Positions 14,899 through 22,289 of a stretch of 44,963 nucleotides of DNA are shown here, piece after piece. This stretch comes from JAKFVA01 sp046155225 (lineage in GTDB: Bacteria; Pseudomonadota; Gammaproteobacteria; Burkholderiales; Burkholderiaceae_C). The position numbers were made by a program, and so were the translations under genes. Positions within the stretch are counted from its first letter, which is position 1; every line of letters begins with the position of its first letter. Location: NCBI GenBank assembly GCA_046155225.1, contig JBJXED010000001.1, forward strand, positions 1 through 44,963, read 5' to 3'. The notes under the pieces are model-generated. The model had not been told where the DNA came from. It made no database searches and saw nothing but the letters and a program-made list of their open reading frames with translations.

Positions 14899-15558
14899 CT
14901 AGCCCAGCAAATTCAAGAGTTGCAGAGGCGAATCAATGTAAGCGTCAGCCCGCCACAGGTCGGGGTTGGCCCGGCAGCCGAGGTAGCCATAGCATGCCGC
15001 CACCGTGCTCATACCGGCGGCGCGGCCCGCCACGATGTCGCGCTCGTCGTCACCGACGTAAATGCACTGGCTTGCTGCAACGCCCATGCGCCTGGCCGCC
15101 TCCAGTAGCGGCGCTGGGTGCGGCTTGGCGTGCGCCGTGGTGTCCCCGCTGACGATGACACTGGCGCTACCAAAGAGCGGCAGCCCGCGCGTGAGCGGCT
15201 CGGTAAAGCGGCTGGACTTGTTGGTGACCACGCCCCAGGGCAGGCCGCGGGCCTGTAGCTGCCCGATGAGATCGGGCACACCGTCAAACGGCTGGGTGCG
15301 CGCCAACAGGCACTGCTGGTAATTGGCAAAAAACTCGTCGCGCAGCGCTTCGAATTCCGCATCCTCGGGCGTGTGGTCGAAGGCCACCGCAATCATGCCG
15401 CGTGCGCCAGCGCCGACCATCGGCCGGTATTGGGCTGCGGGCAAGGAGGGCAGGCCGCGGTCGGTGCGCATTTTGTCGGCCGCAAAAGCCAAATCGGGCG
15501 CGCTGTCGAGCAGCGTGCCGTCCAGGTCAAACAAGACTGCACCAAGGCCAGCAAACAT
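14899..15558 (-). CDS. gph: Phosphoglycolate phosphatase (HAD family)
   Basis: A 219-residue HAD hydrolase starting at ATG 15558; the frame extends further upstream only into ubiG. Motif I is FDLDGTLLDSAPDL (residues about 10-23), motif II lies at GVVTNKSS, motif III includes KPHPAPLLEAARRM, and motif IV is YVGDDERDIVAGRAAGM. Gph removes 2-phosphoglycolate produced by DNA repair or by oxygenase activity. It begins 2 bases after the ubiG stop, so the two are co-transcribed. The ubiG-gph pairing is common in proteobacteria. Substrate assignment rests on similarity and context. Confidence 0.9.
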   Translation of the reverse strand: MFAGLGAVLFDLDGTLLDSAPDLAFAADKMRTDRGLPSLPAAQYRPMVGAGARGMIAVAFDHTPEDAEFEALRDEFFANYQQCLLARTQPFDGVPDLIGQLQARGLPWGVVTNKSSRFTEPLTRGLPLFGSASVIVSGDTTAHAKPHPAPLLEAARRMGVAASQCIYVGDDERDIVAGRAAGMSTVAACYGYLGCRANPDLWRADAYIDSPLQLLNLLG

Positions 15559-15560
15559 GG

Positions 15561-16268
15561 CTAGACCTTTTGGGTCGCGAACCAATAGTTCACGCTGGTA
15601 TCTTGGTTCAGGCTGTAGCGCCGGCTCAGAGGGTTGTATTGCAAGCCACGGGTGTGCAGCAATTGCAGGCCTGCCTGGCGGGCATAGTGCGCCAACTCGC
15701 TGGGGCGGATCAGTTTCGCGAACTCGTGTGTGCCGCGCGGCAGCAAGTTCAGCACATATTCGGCACCGACAATGGCAAACAAAAAAGACTTCGGGTTGCG
15801 GTTGATGGTCGAGAAAAACACCCACCCACCCGGCTTGACAAGCGTGCCGCAAGCCTGCACTACCGAAGCCGGGTCGGGCACATGTTCGAGCATTTCCATG
15901 CAAGTCACCACGTCATACTGCCCAGCTTGCTCAAGCGCCAGCGCTTCGGCGCTGACCTCGCGGTACTGAACCTGCGGCGTTTGCGCTTCCAGTGCATGCA
16001 ATTGCGCCACTTTGAGCGCCTTGGTGGCCAAATCAATGCCCAAAACGCTCGCGCCCTTGCGCGCCATGGCATCGGCCAAGATGCCGCCACCGCAGCCTAC
16101 ATCGAGTACTTTTTTACCGCTGAGCGGCACCAAGGTGTTGATCCATTCCAGACGCAAGGGGTTGATCTGGTGCAGTGGGCGAAATTCGCTTTCCGGGTCC
16201 CACCAGCGGTGCGCCAATTCGGAGAATTTGGCGAGTTCGGCAGGGTCGGCATTCAGAGTTGAGGTCAT
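15561..16268 (-). CDS. ubiG: Ubiquinone biosynthesis O-methyltransferase UbiG
   Basis: A 235-residue SAM-dependent methyltransferase that carries out both O-methylations in ubiquinone synthesis. UbiG hallmarks are FSELAHRWWDPESEFRPLHQINPLRLEWI at the N-terminus (shown in the protein as FSELAHRWWDPE then SEFRPLHQINPLR), the SAM loop VLDVGCGGGILADAMA, and EMLEHVPDP. ATG 16268 is preferred because upstream codons run through the ompA terminator. It heads the ubiG-gph unit. Length matches the family. Confidence 0.95.
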   Translation of the reverse strand: MTSTLNADPAELAKFSELAHRWWDPESEFRPLHQINPLRLEWINTLVPLSGKKVLDVGCGGGILADAMARKGASVLGIDLATKALKVAQLHALEAQTPQVQYREVSAEALALEQAGQYDVVTCMEMLEHVPDPASVVQACGTLVKPGGWVFFSTINRNPKSFLFAIVGAEYVLNLLPRGTHEFAKLIRPSELAHYARQAGLQLLHTRGLQYNPLSRRYSLNQDTSVNYWFATQKV

Positions 16269-16302
16269 GGCTGAATTATCAACGCAGCGCAGCCGCCAGG
16301 CC

Positions 16303-16334
16303 AAAAAAAAGCCCCGCAGATGCGGGGCTTTTGA
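16303..16334 (-). terminator. Rho-independent terminator after the ompA-family gene
   Basis: On the minus strand AAAAGCCCCGC pairs with GCGGGGCTTTT around a 4-base loop and is followed by a run of eight Ts. It lies between the OmpA-family stop (16350) and the ubiG start (16268). Confidence 0.88.
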
Positions 16335-16349
16335 CAAGCATGGAAAAGA

Positions 16350-17045
16350 TCAGCGGGCTTTGGTGCCGACGACTTCAATTTCAACGCGGCGGTTCTTGGC
16401 ACGGCCTTCGTCGGTCTTGTTGTCAGCCACGGGCTGCTTCTCGCCTTTGCCTTCGGTGTAGACACGATTTTTCTCAACACCTTTGGACACCAAATAGGCC
16501 TTGACGGCTTCGGCGCGGGTGATCGAGAGTTTCTGGTTGTACGCATCGCTGCCCACCGAGTCGGTGTGGCCGACAGCAATGATGACTTCAAGGTTGATGC
16601 CCTGGATCTTGCCAACCAGATCATCAATCTTGGCTTTGCCTTCAGGCTTGAGCACCGACTTGTCAAAGTCAAACAGTGCGTCAGCGGCAAAGTTGATCTT
16701 CACCACGCTAGGGGCAACTGGCGCTGGAGCAGGCGCGGGACGCGGCACAACAGGTGCAGGTGCCACAGAAGTGCTTGAATCATCGGCTTTGGGTGCGGCC
16801 ACGACGGGCGCAGGCGCAGCTACTACTAGTGCACCATCACAGCCCTTGGCAGCCGTCGCAGGTGTCCATGAGGCATTACGCCAGCACAGGCCATTGGCGT
16901 TCTTCCATACCAAAGTGCCCGAGGCATCTTGCCAATTGGCGATGTTGTTGCCGCCGTCAGCAGCGGTATTTCTGGTTTGGGCACCGGCAACGGTAGCACC
17001 AGCGACCAGAGCAAACAGGACTGCAACTTTATTCAGTTTATTCAT
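16350..17045 (-). CDS. ompA: OmpA-family outer membrane protein
   Basis: A 231-residue exported protein. The signal peptide (residues 1-22, ending GAQT) is followed by a short domain with WQDASGTLVWKNANGLCWRNASW, a Pro/Ala linker, and an OmpA-like peptidoglycan-binding domain (residues about 115-230: NFAADALFDFDKSVLKPEGK, VVGHTDSVGSDAYN-like HTDSVGSDAYNQKLS, and KNRRVEIEV). It anchors the envelope to peptidoglycan and lacks the eight-stranded barrel of E. coli OmpA. The ribosome site GAGGAG precedes the ATG. In Burkholderiales this gene, ubiG and gph commonly sit divergent from gyrA, as here. Confidence 0.9.
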   Translation of the reverse strand: MNKLNKVAVLFALVAGATVAGAQTRNTAADGGNNIANWQDASGTLVWKNANGLCWRNASWTPATAAKGCDGALVVAAPAPVVAAPKADDSSTSVAPAPVVPRPAPAPAPVAPSVVKINFAADALFDFDKSVLKPEGKAKIDDLVGKIQGINLEVIIAVGHTDSVGSDAYNQKLSITRAEAVKAYLVSKGVEKNRVYTEGKGEKQPVADNKTDEGRAKNRRVEIEVVGTKAR

Positions 17046-17295
17046 GGTTCTCCTCTAGGGGCGAAAAAGCCGCAGCCAAGCTGCGAGATAAATACGTTCG
17101 GATGACCATCACCCAAAGCGCTAAAACCATTGTGCCATACAGGACTGTGCTGCCAAGTTAAATGTAAGTAGGACATGAACAGTGAAACTCCAATTGCCGC
17201 ATGTGTTGCGCAATTCCTACAACCCCGCGCCTTAAAATCTACTGCTTGCTTCAATAGTGTCTCAAGAAGTACTTACTTACCCTGACGACTCCTCC

Positions 17296-19986
17296 ATGAC
17301 CCAATTTGCCAAAGAAACGCTACCCATCAGCCTGGAAGAGGAGATGCGCCGCAGTTACCTCGACTATGCGATGAGCGTCATTGTGGGGCGCGCCCTGCCC
17401 GATGCACGCGATGGCCTCAAACCGGTGCATCGTCGGGTCTTGTTTGCAATGCATGAGTTGAACAACGACTGGAACAAGGCCTACAAAAAATCGGCCCGTA
17501 TCGTCGGTGATGTGATCGGCAAGTACCACCCACATGGCGACACGGCGGTCTACGACACCATCGTGCGCATGGCCCAGCCGTTCAGCCTGCGGCATATGCT
17601 GGTCGATGGCCAGGGCAATTTCGGCTCGGTTGATGGCGACAACCCGGCCGCCATGCGCTACACCGAAATCCGCCTTTCCAAGATCGCGCATGAAATGCTG
17701 GCCGACATTGACCGCGAAACAGTGGACTTTGGTCCGAACTACGACGGCAGCGAAAAAGAGCCGCTGGTGCTGCCGAGCAAACTGCCCAATCTATTAGTCA
17801 ACGGCTCATCGGGCATTGCCGTAGGCATGGCGACCAATATTCCGCCGCATAACTTGAATGAAGTGGTCGATGCCTGCCTGCATTTGCTGAAGCACCCTGA
17901 TGCCAGCATTGACGAACTGATGGAGATCATCCCAGCACCCGACTTCCCCACGGCCGGCATCATCTACGGCATGAGCGGCGTGAAAGACGGCTACCGCACG
18001 GGCCGCGGCCGCGTGGTGATGCGGGCCAAGGTGCATTTTGAAGATATCGACAAGGGCCAGCGCCAGTCGATCATCGTTGACGAACTGCCTTACCAGGTCA
18101 ACAAAAAAACGCTGCAAGAGCGTATGGCCGAACTGGTGCACGAGAAGAAGATTGAGGGCATCAGCCACATCCAGGACGAGTCTGACAAATCCGGCATGCG
18201 CCTGGTGATTGAGCTCAAGCGCGGCGAAGTTCCCGAGGTGGTACTGAACAACCTCTACAAACAGACGCAGTTGCAAGACACCTTTGGCATGAACATGGTG
18301 GCGCTGATCAACGGCCAGCCGCGTTTGTGCAATTTGAAGGACTTGATCGAGGTATTTTTAGAGCACCGGCGCGAGGTGGTCACGCGGCGCACCCTCTTTA
18401 ACCTGCGCAAGGCGCGCGAGCGTGGCCATGTACTCGAAGGCCTGGCCGTAGCGATGGCAAATATCGACGAATTCATTGCCCTTATCCGCAATGCGCCGAC
18501 GCCGCCGGTTGCCAAGACCGCGCTGATGGAAAAAGCCTGGGACAGCGCCTTGGTGCGCGCCATGCTCACCCGTACCCGCGAAGATGGCGTCGTAGTCAGC
18601 GCAGACGACTATCGCCCTGACGGCATGGAGGCCGAGTTTGGCCTGCAAGACAGCGGCTTGTACAGGCTCAGCGATGTCCAGGCCCACGAGATTTTGCAGA
18701 TGCGGCTGCAGCGCCTGACGGGCCTGGAACAAGACAAGATCGTTGCCGAGTACAAGGAGGTGATCGCAGAGATTGACGACTTCCTCAGCATCCTGGCGCA
18801 GCCGGACCGGGTCTCGAACATCATCAGCGAAGAGCTTGCCGCCATCAAGCAGGAATTTGGTCAAACCAAGCTGGGCGCGCGCCGCAGCCTGATTGAGCAC
18901 AATGCGCAAGACTTGGCCACGGAAGACTTGATCACGCCTGCCGACATGGTGGTCACGCTCAGCCACAGCGGCTATATCAAAAGCCAGCCCTTGGGCGAAT
19001 ACCGGGCGCAAAAACGCGGCGGCCGCGGCAAGCAGGCCACCGTGACCAAAGAAGACGACTGGATCGACCAGCTCTTTATTGCCAACACACACGACTACAT
19101 CTTGTGCTTCAGTGACCGGGGCCGCCTGTACTGGCTCAAGGTCTGGGAGGTGCCGTCGGGTTCACGCGGCTCGCGAGGGCGGCCCATCGTCAATATGTTC
19201 CCGCTGCACGAGGGCGAGAAAATCACTGTGGTGCTGCCCCTTACGGGCGAAAAGCGCAGCTTCCCGGCCACGGCTTATGTCTTCATGGCCACCACCATGG
19301 GCACGGTGAAAAAGACCACGCTGGATGAGTTCAACAACCCGCGCAAGGGCGGCATCATCGCCGTTGACTTGGACCCCGGCGACTATTTGATCGGCGCAGC
19401 ACTCACCGACGGCCAGCACGACGTGATGCTTTTTTCCGACGGCGGCAAGGCCGTTCGGTTTGACGAAAACGACGTCCGCCCGATGGGCCGCAACGCGCGC
19501 GGCGTGCGCGGCATGATGCTTGAAGACGGGCAGCACGTCATCGCCATGCTGGTGGCCGAGGACGAACAGCAGTCTGTCTTGACTGCGACCGAAAACGGCT
19601 ACGGCAAGCGCACCAACATCACCGAATACACCCGCCACGGCCGCGGCACCAAGGGCATGATCGCCATCCAGCAAAGCGAGCGAAATGGCCGCGTCGTGGC
19701 CGCCACGCTGGTGCATGCCGACGACGAAATCATGTTGATCACCGACCGCGGCGTGCTGGTGCGCACCCGCGTCGCCGAAATCCGCGAACTCGGCCGCGCC
19801 ACCCAGGGCGTGACGCTGATCGGGCTGGACGCCGGCTCCAAACTCTCGGGCTTGCAGCGGATAGTGGAAAACGACGCCCAGGTGGATGCCCCTGGCGACA
19901 GCGCTGAGCCAGAAGCCGACGGCGGCGACTTGCCGTCTGGCCATGGCGACCCGTCGCCGCCCGGCAACGAACCTCAGGCCGATTAA
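17296..19986 (+). CDS. gyrA: DNA gyrase subunit A
   Basis: An 896-residue subunit of the type II topoisomerase that introduces negative supercoils. Starting at ATG 17296 (not the GTG at 17257) gives exact E. coli numbering: the active-site tyrosine is Tyr122 (AAMRYTEIRL), and the quinolone-determining region is HPHGDTAVYD with Thr83 and Asp87. The GyrA box QKRGGRGKQ is present in the C-terminal wrapping domain, which separates it from ParC. The C-terminus is acidic and Pro/Gly-rich. A TAAAAT box at 17233-17238 is a possible -10 element. The next gene is pheA; the serC usual at this position in related genomes is absent. Confidence 0.97.
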   Translation: MTQFAKETLPISLEEEMRRSYLDYAMSVIVGRALPDARDGLKPVHRRVLFAMHELNNDWNKAYKKSARIVGDVIGKYHPHGDTAVYDTIVRMAQPFSLRHMLVDGQGNFGSVDGDNPAAMRYTEIRLSKIAHEMLADIDRETVDFGPNYDGSEKEPLVLPSKLPNLLVNGSSGIAVGMATNIPPHNLNEVVDACLHLLKHPDASIDELMEIIPAPDFPTAGIIYGMSGVKDGYRTGRGRVVMRAKVHFEDIDKGQRQSIIVDELPYQVNKKTLQERMAELVHEKKIEGISHIQDESDKSGMRLVIELKRGEVPEVVLNNLYKQTQLQDTFGMNMVALINGQPRLCNLKDLIEVFLEHRREVVTRRTLFNLRKARERGHVLEGLAVAMANIDEFIALIRNAPTPPVAKTALMEKAWDSALVRAMLTRTREDGVVVSADDYRPDGMEAEFGLQDSGLYRLSDVQAHEILQMRLQRLTGLEQDKIVAEYKEVIAEIDDFLSILAQPDRVSNIISEELAAIKQEFGQTKLGARRSLIEHNAQDLATEDLITPADMVVTLSHSGYIKSQPLGEYRAQKRGGRGKQATVTKEDDWIDQLFIANTHDYILCFSDRGRLYWLKVWEVPSGSRGSRGRPIVNMFPLHEGEKITVVLPLTGEKRSFPATAYVFMATTMGTVKKTTLDEFNNPRKGGIIAVDLDPGDYLIGAALTDGQHDVMLFSDGGKAVRFDENDVRPMGRNARGVRGMMLEDGQHVIAMLVAEDEQQSVLTATENGYGKRTNITEYTRHGRGTKGMIAIQQSERNGRVVAATLVHADDEIMLITDRGVLVRTRVAEIRELGRATQGVTLIGLDAGSKLSGLQRIVENDAQVDAPGDSAEPEADGGDLPSGHGDPSPPGNEPQAD

Positions 19987-20004
19987 GCGCGAACGCAACT
20001 GCAT

Positions 20005-20084
20005 TTGTAATGCTATTTTATTAATAGCTACAGGAGCAAGTTTTACCTTGACCAGCGGCATATTTAGCATAAAATTTTGGCATG
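20005..20084 (+). repeat. Dispersed AT-rich repeat, copy 3
   Basis: Contains TGCTATTTTATTAATAGC, then ACCTTGACCAGCGGCATATT and AGCATAAAATTTT. The right half aligns with ACCTTGGCTAGAGGTC...GATAAAAAT of the 42.9 kb copy. It fills most of the 203-base gap between gyrA and pheA. Confidence 0.6.
20048..20075 (+). promoter_or_regulatory. Sigma-70-like promoter for pheA, inside repeat copy 3
   Basis: TTGACC (20048-20053), 16-base spacer, TAAAAT (20070-20075): five of six consensus bases in each box. It faces pheA, whose ATG is at 20190. Confidence 0.5.
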
Positions 20085-20189
20085 AAGCGCGGTTTTCACC
20101 CTTTTCCAGCGCCACTGGCTCGGGCTGCGTGCGTGCGAGAATTTATGCCCGTTTTTAGTGCCTGACGCCACGCGCATCTGCCAGTACCC

Positions 20190-21272
20190 ATGCCGTCTAC
20201 TCTGCCCGAATTGCGCCAGCAAATTGACGCCGCAGACCAGCAACTGCTGGCCCTGCTCAGCCAGCGCGCCGCCCTTGCGCACGCCGTCGGCGAGATCAAG
20301 CGTGCCGAAGGCTCACCGGTGTTCAGGCCCGAGCGCGAGGCGCAGGTCATCCTGCACCTTCAAGGCAACAACATGGGCCCACTAAAGCCCCCGCATATCG
20401 CCGCGATTTGGCGCGAAATCATGTCGGCCTGCCGGGCGCTGGAGTCGGCCCAGCGAGTGGCTTTTTTAGGGCCAGCGGGCACCTTCAGTCAGCAGGCCGC
20501 CACCGAGTTTTTCGGCAGCAGTATGGTTGAAGTGCCGTGCGCCAGCATTGACGAAGTCTTTCGCAGCACCGCCGCCGGCAGCGCCGAGTTTGGCGTGGTG
20601 CCGGTCGAAAACTCGACCGAAGGCGTGGTGGCACGTTCGCTCGATTTGTTTTTGCATTCGCCGCTGCACATCGTCGGCGAAACCAGTTTATTGGTACGCC
20701 ACCACCTGCTGAGGCGCAGCGACTCACTGGAAGGTATCGAAGCCGTTTTGGCTCACCCGCAAGCGCTGTCGCAATGCCAGGGCTGGCTCGGTACGCACCT
20801 GCCGCAGGCCGAACGACGCGCGGTGGCCAGCAATGCCGAAGGTGCGCGCCTGGCGGCCTCCAACCCGGCCTGGGCCGGCATTGCCAGTGAGCGCGCCGCC
20901 GCCGAGTACGGCTTGCACACCTGCGCCGCTGCCATTCAAGACGATGCCTTCAACCGCACCCGCTTTGCCGTGGTGTGCCTGCCGCAGACCCTGCCGCAGC
21001 CGCCTGCCAGCGCGAGGGATTGCGTCAGCCTGATCGTCTCGGTCGCGAACCGGCCTGGCGCGGTGCACGACTTGCTGGCACCGCTCAAAAAACACGGCGT
21101 GTCGATGACGCGTTTTGAGTCGCGCCCTGCCCGTTCGGGCGAATGGGAGTATTACTTCTACCTTGATATCCAGGGCCATGTCTCGCAAAGCCACGTGGCC
21201 GCAGCGCTGGCGGATTTGCAGGCCTTGTGCGCTTTCTACAAGCTGCTGGGTTGCTACCCGGCGCAGGCCTGA
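20190..21272 (+). CDS. pheA: Chorismate mutase / prephenate dehydratase (P-protein)
   Basis: A 360-residue bifunctional enzyme that converts chorismate to prephenate and then to phenylpyruvate for phenylalanine synthesis. An AroQ-type mutase domain occupies residues 1-85 (LRQQIDAADQQLLALLSQRAALAHAVGEIK), the dehydratase follows (VAFLGPAGTFSQQAA, VVPVENSTEGVV, NRTRFAVV with the catalytic Thr-Arg), and a C-terminal ACT domain (SLIVSVANRPGAVHDLLAPL, ESRPAR...YYFYLDIQGH) gives phenylalanine feedback control. tyrA follows after 104 bases. hisC, found between them in some Burkholderiales, is absent. Confidence 0.96.
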   Translation: MPSTLPELRQQIDAADQQLLALLSQRAALAHAVGEIKRAEGSPVFRPEREAQVILHLQGNNMGPLKPPHIAAIWREIMSACRALESAQRVAFLGPAGTFSQQAATEFFGSSMVEVPCASIDEVFRSTAAGSAEFGVVPVENSTEGVVARSLDLFLHSPLHIVGETSLLVRHHLLRRSDSLEGIEAVLAHPQALSQCQGWLGTHLPQAERRAVASNAEGARLAASNPAWAGIASERAAAEYGLHTCAAAIQDDAFNRTRFAVVCLPQTLPQPPASARDCVSLIVSVANRPGAVHDLLAPLKKHGVSMTRFESRPARSGEWEYYFYLDIQGHVSQSHVAAALADLQALCAFYKLLGCYPAQA

Positions 21273-21376
21273 GGCATCATTGGTAATTCATGGCCTTATT
21301 TTTCACGCCATGGCGTTTTTTGTGCCTCTCCGCCAAGCTGGCGGTCAAAATTAGCCTGTCAGAGTTATAAAAACAT

Positions 21377-22261
21377 ATGTTTGAACAGTTGGGATTAATC
21401 GGTTGCGGCATGATGGGCGGCTCGTTTGCGCTGGCCATGAAAAAAGCCGGCCTGGTCAACCGTGTGGTGGGTTACAGCAAGTCACCCTCGACCACCGAGC
21501 TGGCCCGCCAGTTGGGCGTGATCGATGTGGTCGCGCCGTCGGCTTTGCTGGCCGTCTCGGGTGCCGACATTGTGCTGCTGGCGGTACCGGTCGCGGCGAC
21601 CGAGGCCACCCTCAAATCCATCAAGCATTTGGTCACCCGGCAAATGCTGGTGATGGACGTTGGTTCGACCAAGCGCAGTGTGGTGGACGCCGCTCGGCGC
21701 ATTCTGCGCGAACATGTGGGCAGCTTCATTCCCGCCCACCCGATTGCTGGTAAAGAAGTCTCGGGCGTGGACCATGCCGACGCCAGCCTGTACCTCGGCC
21801 GGCCCGTCATCCTCACACCGGTGGACCGCACCAGCCAGTTGCACCTGCAAAATGCCACCAAACTCTGGACGGCGCTGGGCAGCCAGGTCATCATCATGAC
21901 GCCTGAGCAGCACGACGCGACATTTGCCGCCGTCAGTCACTTGCCGCACCTGATTGCCTTTGCGCTGATGCAGTGCATTGCCAACCAGGAAGAGGGCAAA
22001 GACCACCTCGCGCTGGCCGGACCGGGTTTCCGCGATTTCACCCGGATTGCAGCGAGCGACCCCAAAGTCTGGCGCGACATCTTCATCCACAACAGCGAAG
22101 AGTTGCTCACGCAGTCACGCCTGTTCCAGCAGGCACTGCAATCGCTGGAGCTGATTATTTCCAGCGGCAACAGCGATGCGCTGGAAACCATGATCGGCCA
22201 AGCCAGCCGGGCGCGCGCCAACTGGCGCATGAATGCGGCCAAGCCTCCTGCTGCCAAATAA
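21377..22261 (+). CDS. tyrA: Prephenate dehydrogenase TyrA
   Basis: A 294-residue NAD(P)-dependent enzyme making 4-hydroxyphenylpyruvate for tyrosine synthesis. The Rossmann motif GCGMMGGSFALAMKKAG opens the protein, followed by VLLAVPVAATEATL, the active-site region AHPIAGKEVSGVDHAD, and VSHLPHLIAFAL. No mutase or ACT domain is fused. It sits between pheA and aroA-cmk in the aromatic amino acid block, with a 28-base gap to the latter. Confidence 0.94.
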   Translation: MFEQLGLIGCGMMGGSFALAMKKAGLVNRVVGYSKSPSTTELARQLGVIDVVAPSALLAVSGADIVLLAVPVAATEATLKSIKHLVTRQMLVMDVGSTKRSVVDAARRILREHVGSFIPAHPIAGKEVSGVDHADASLYLGRPVILTPVDRTSQLHLQNATKLWTALGSQVIIMTPEQHDATFAAVSHLPHLIAFALMQCIANQEEGKDHLALAGPGFRDFTRIAASDPKVWRDIFIHNSEELLTQSRLFQQALQSLELIISSGNSDALETMIGQASRARANWRMNAAKPPAAK

Positions 22262-22289
22262 GCGCGGCCCAATTCGGCGGTGAGCTTGC

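Noticed and set aside
14899..15903. A 334-residue version of Gph.
   Set aside because: The extra 115 residues overlap the ubiG frame; the HAD motif starts right after ATG 15558.
17061..17094. Terminator-like hairpin (CGCAGC/GCTGCG plus five Ts on the minus strand) in the ompA leader, suggesting attenuation.
   Set aside because: A likely -10 box (TATTTA, 17089-17094) would start transcription inside the stem, so the hairpin would not form fully in the mRNA.
17257..17295. GTG start for gyrA.
   Set aside because: ATG 17296 gives exact E. coli residue numbering (Tyr122, Asp87) and the family's usual N-terminus.
21330..21350. Hairpin CCGCCA-AGC-TGGCGG between pheA and tyrA.
   Set aside because: The stem is short, no T-run follows, and tyrA needs transcription through it; no leader peptide is seen.
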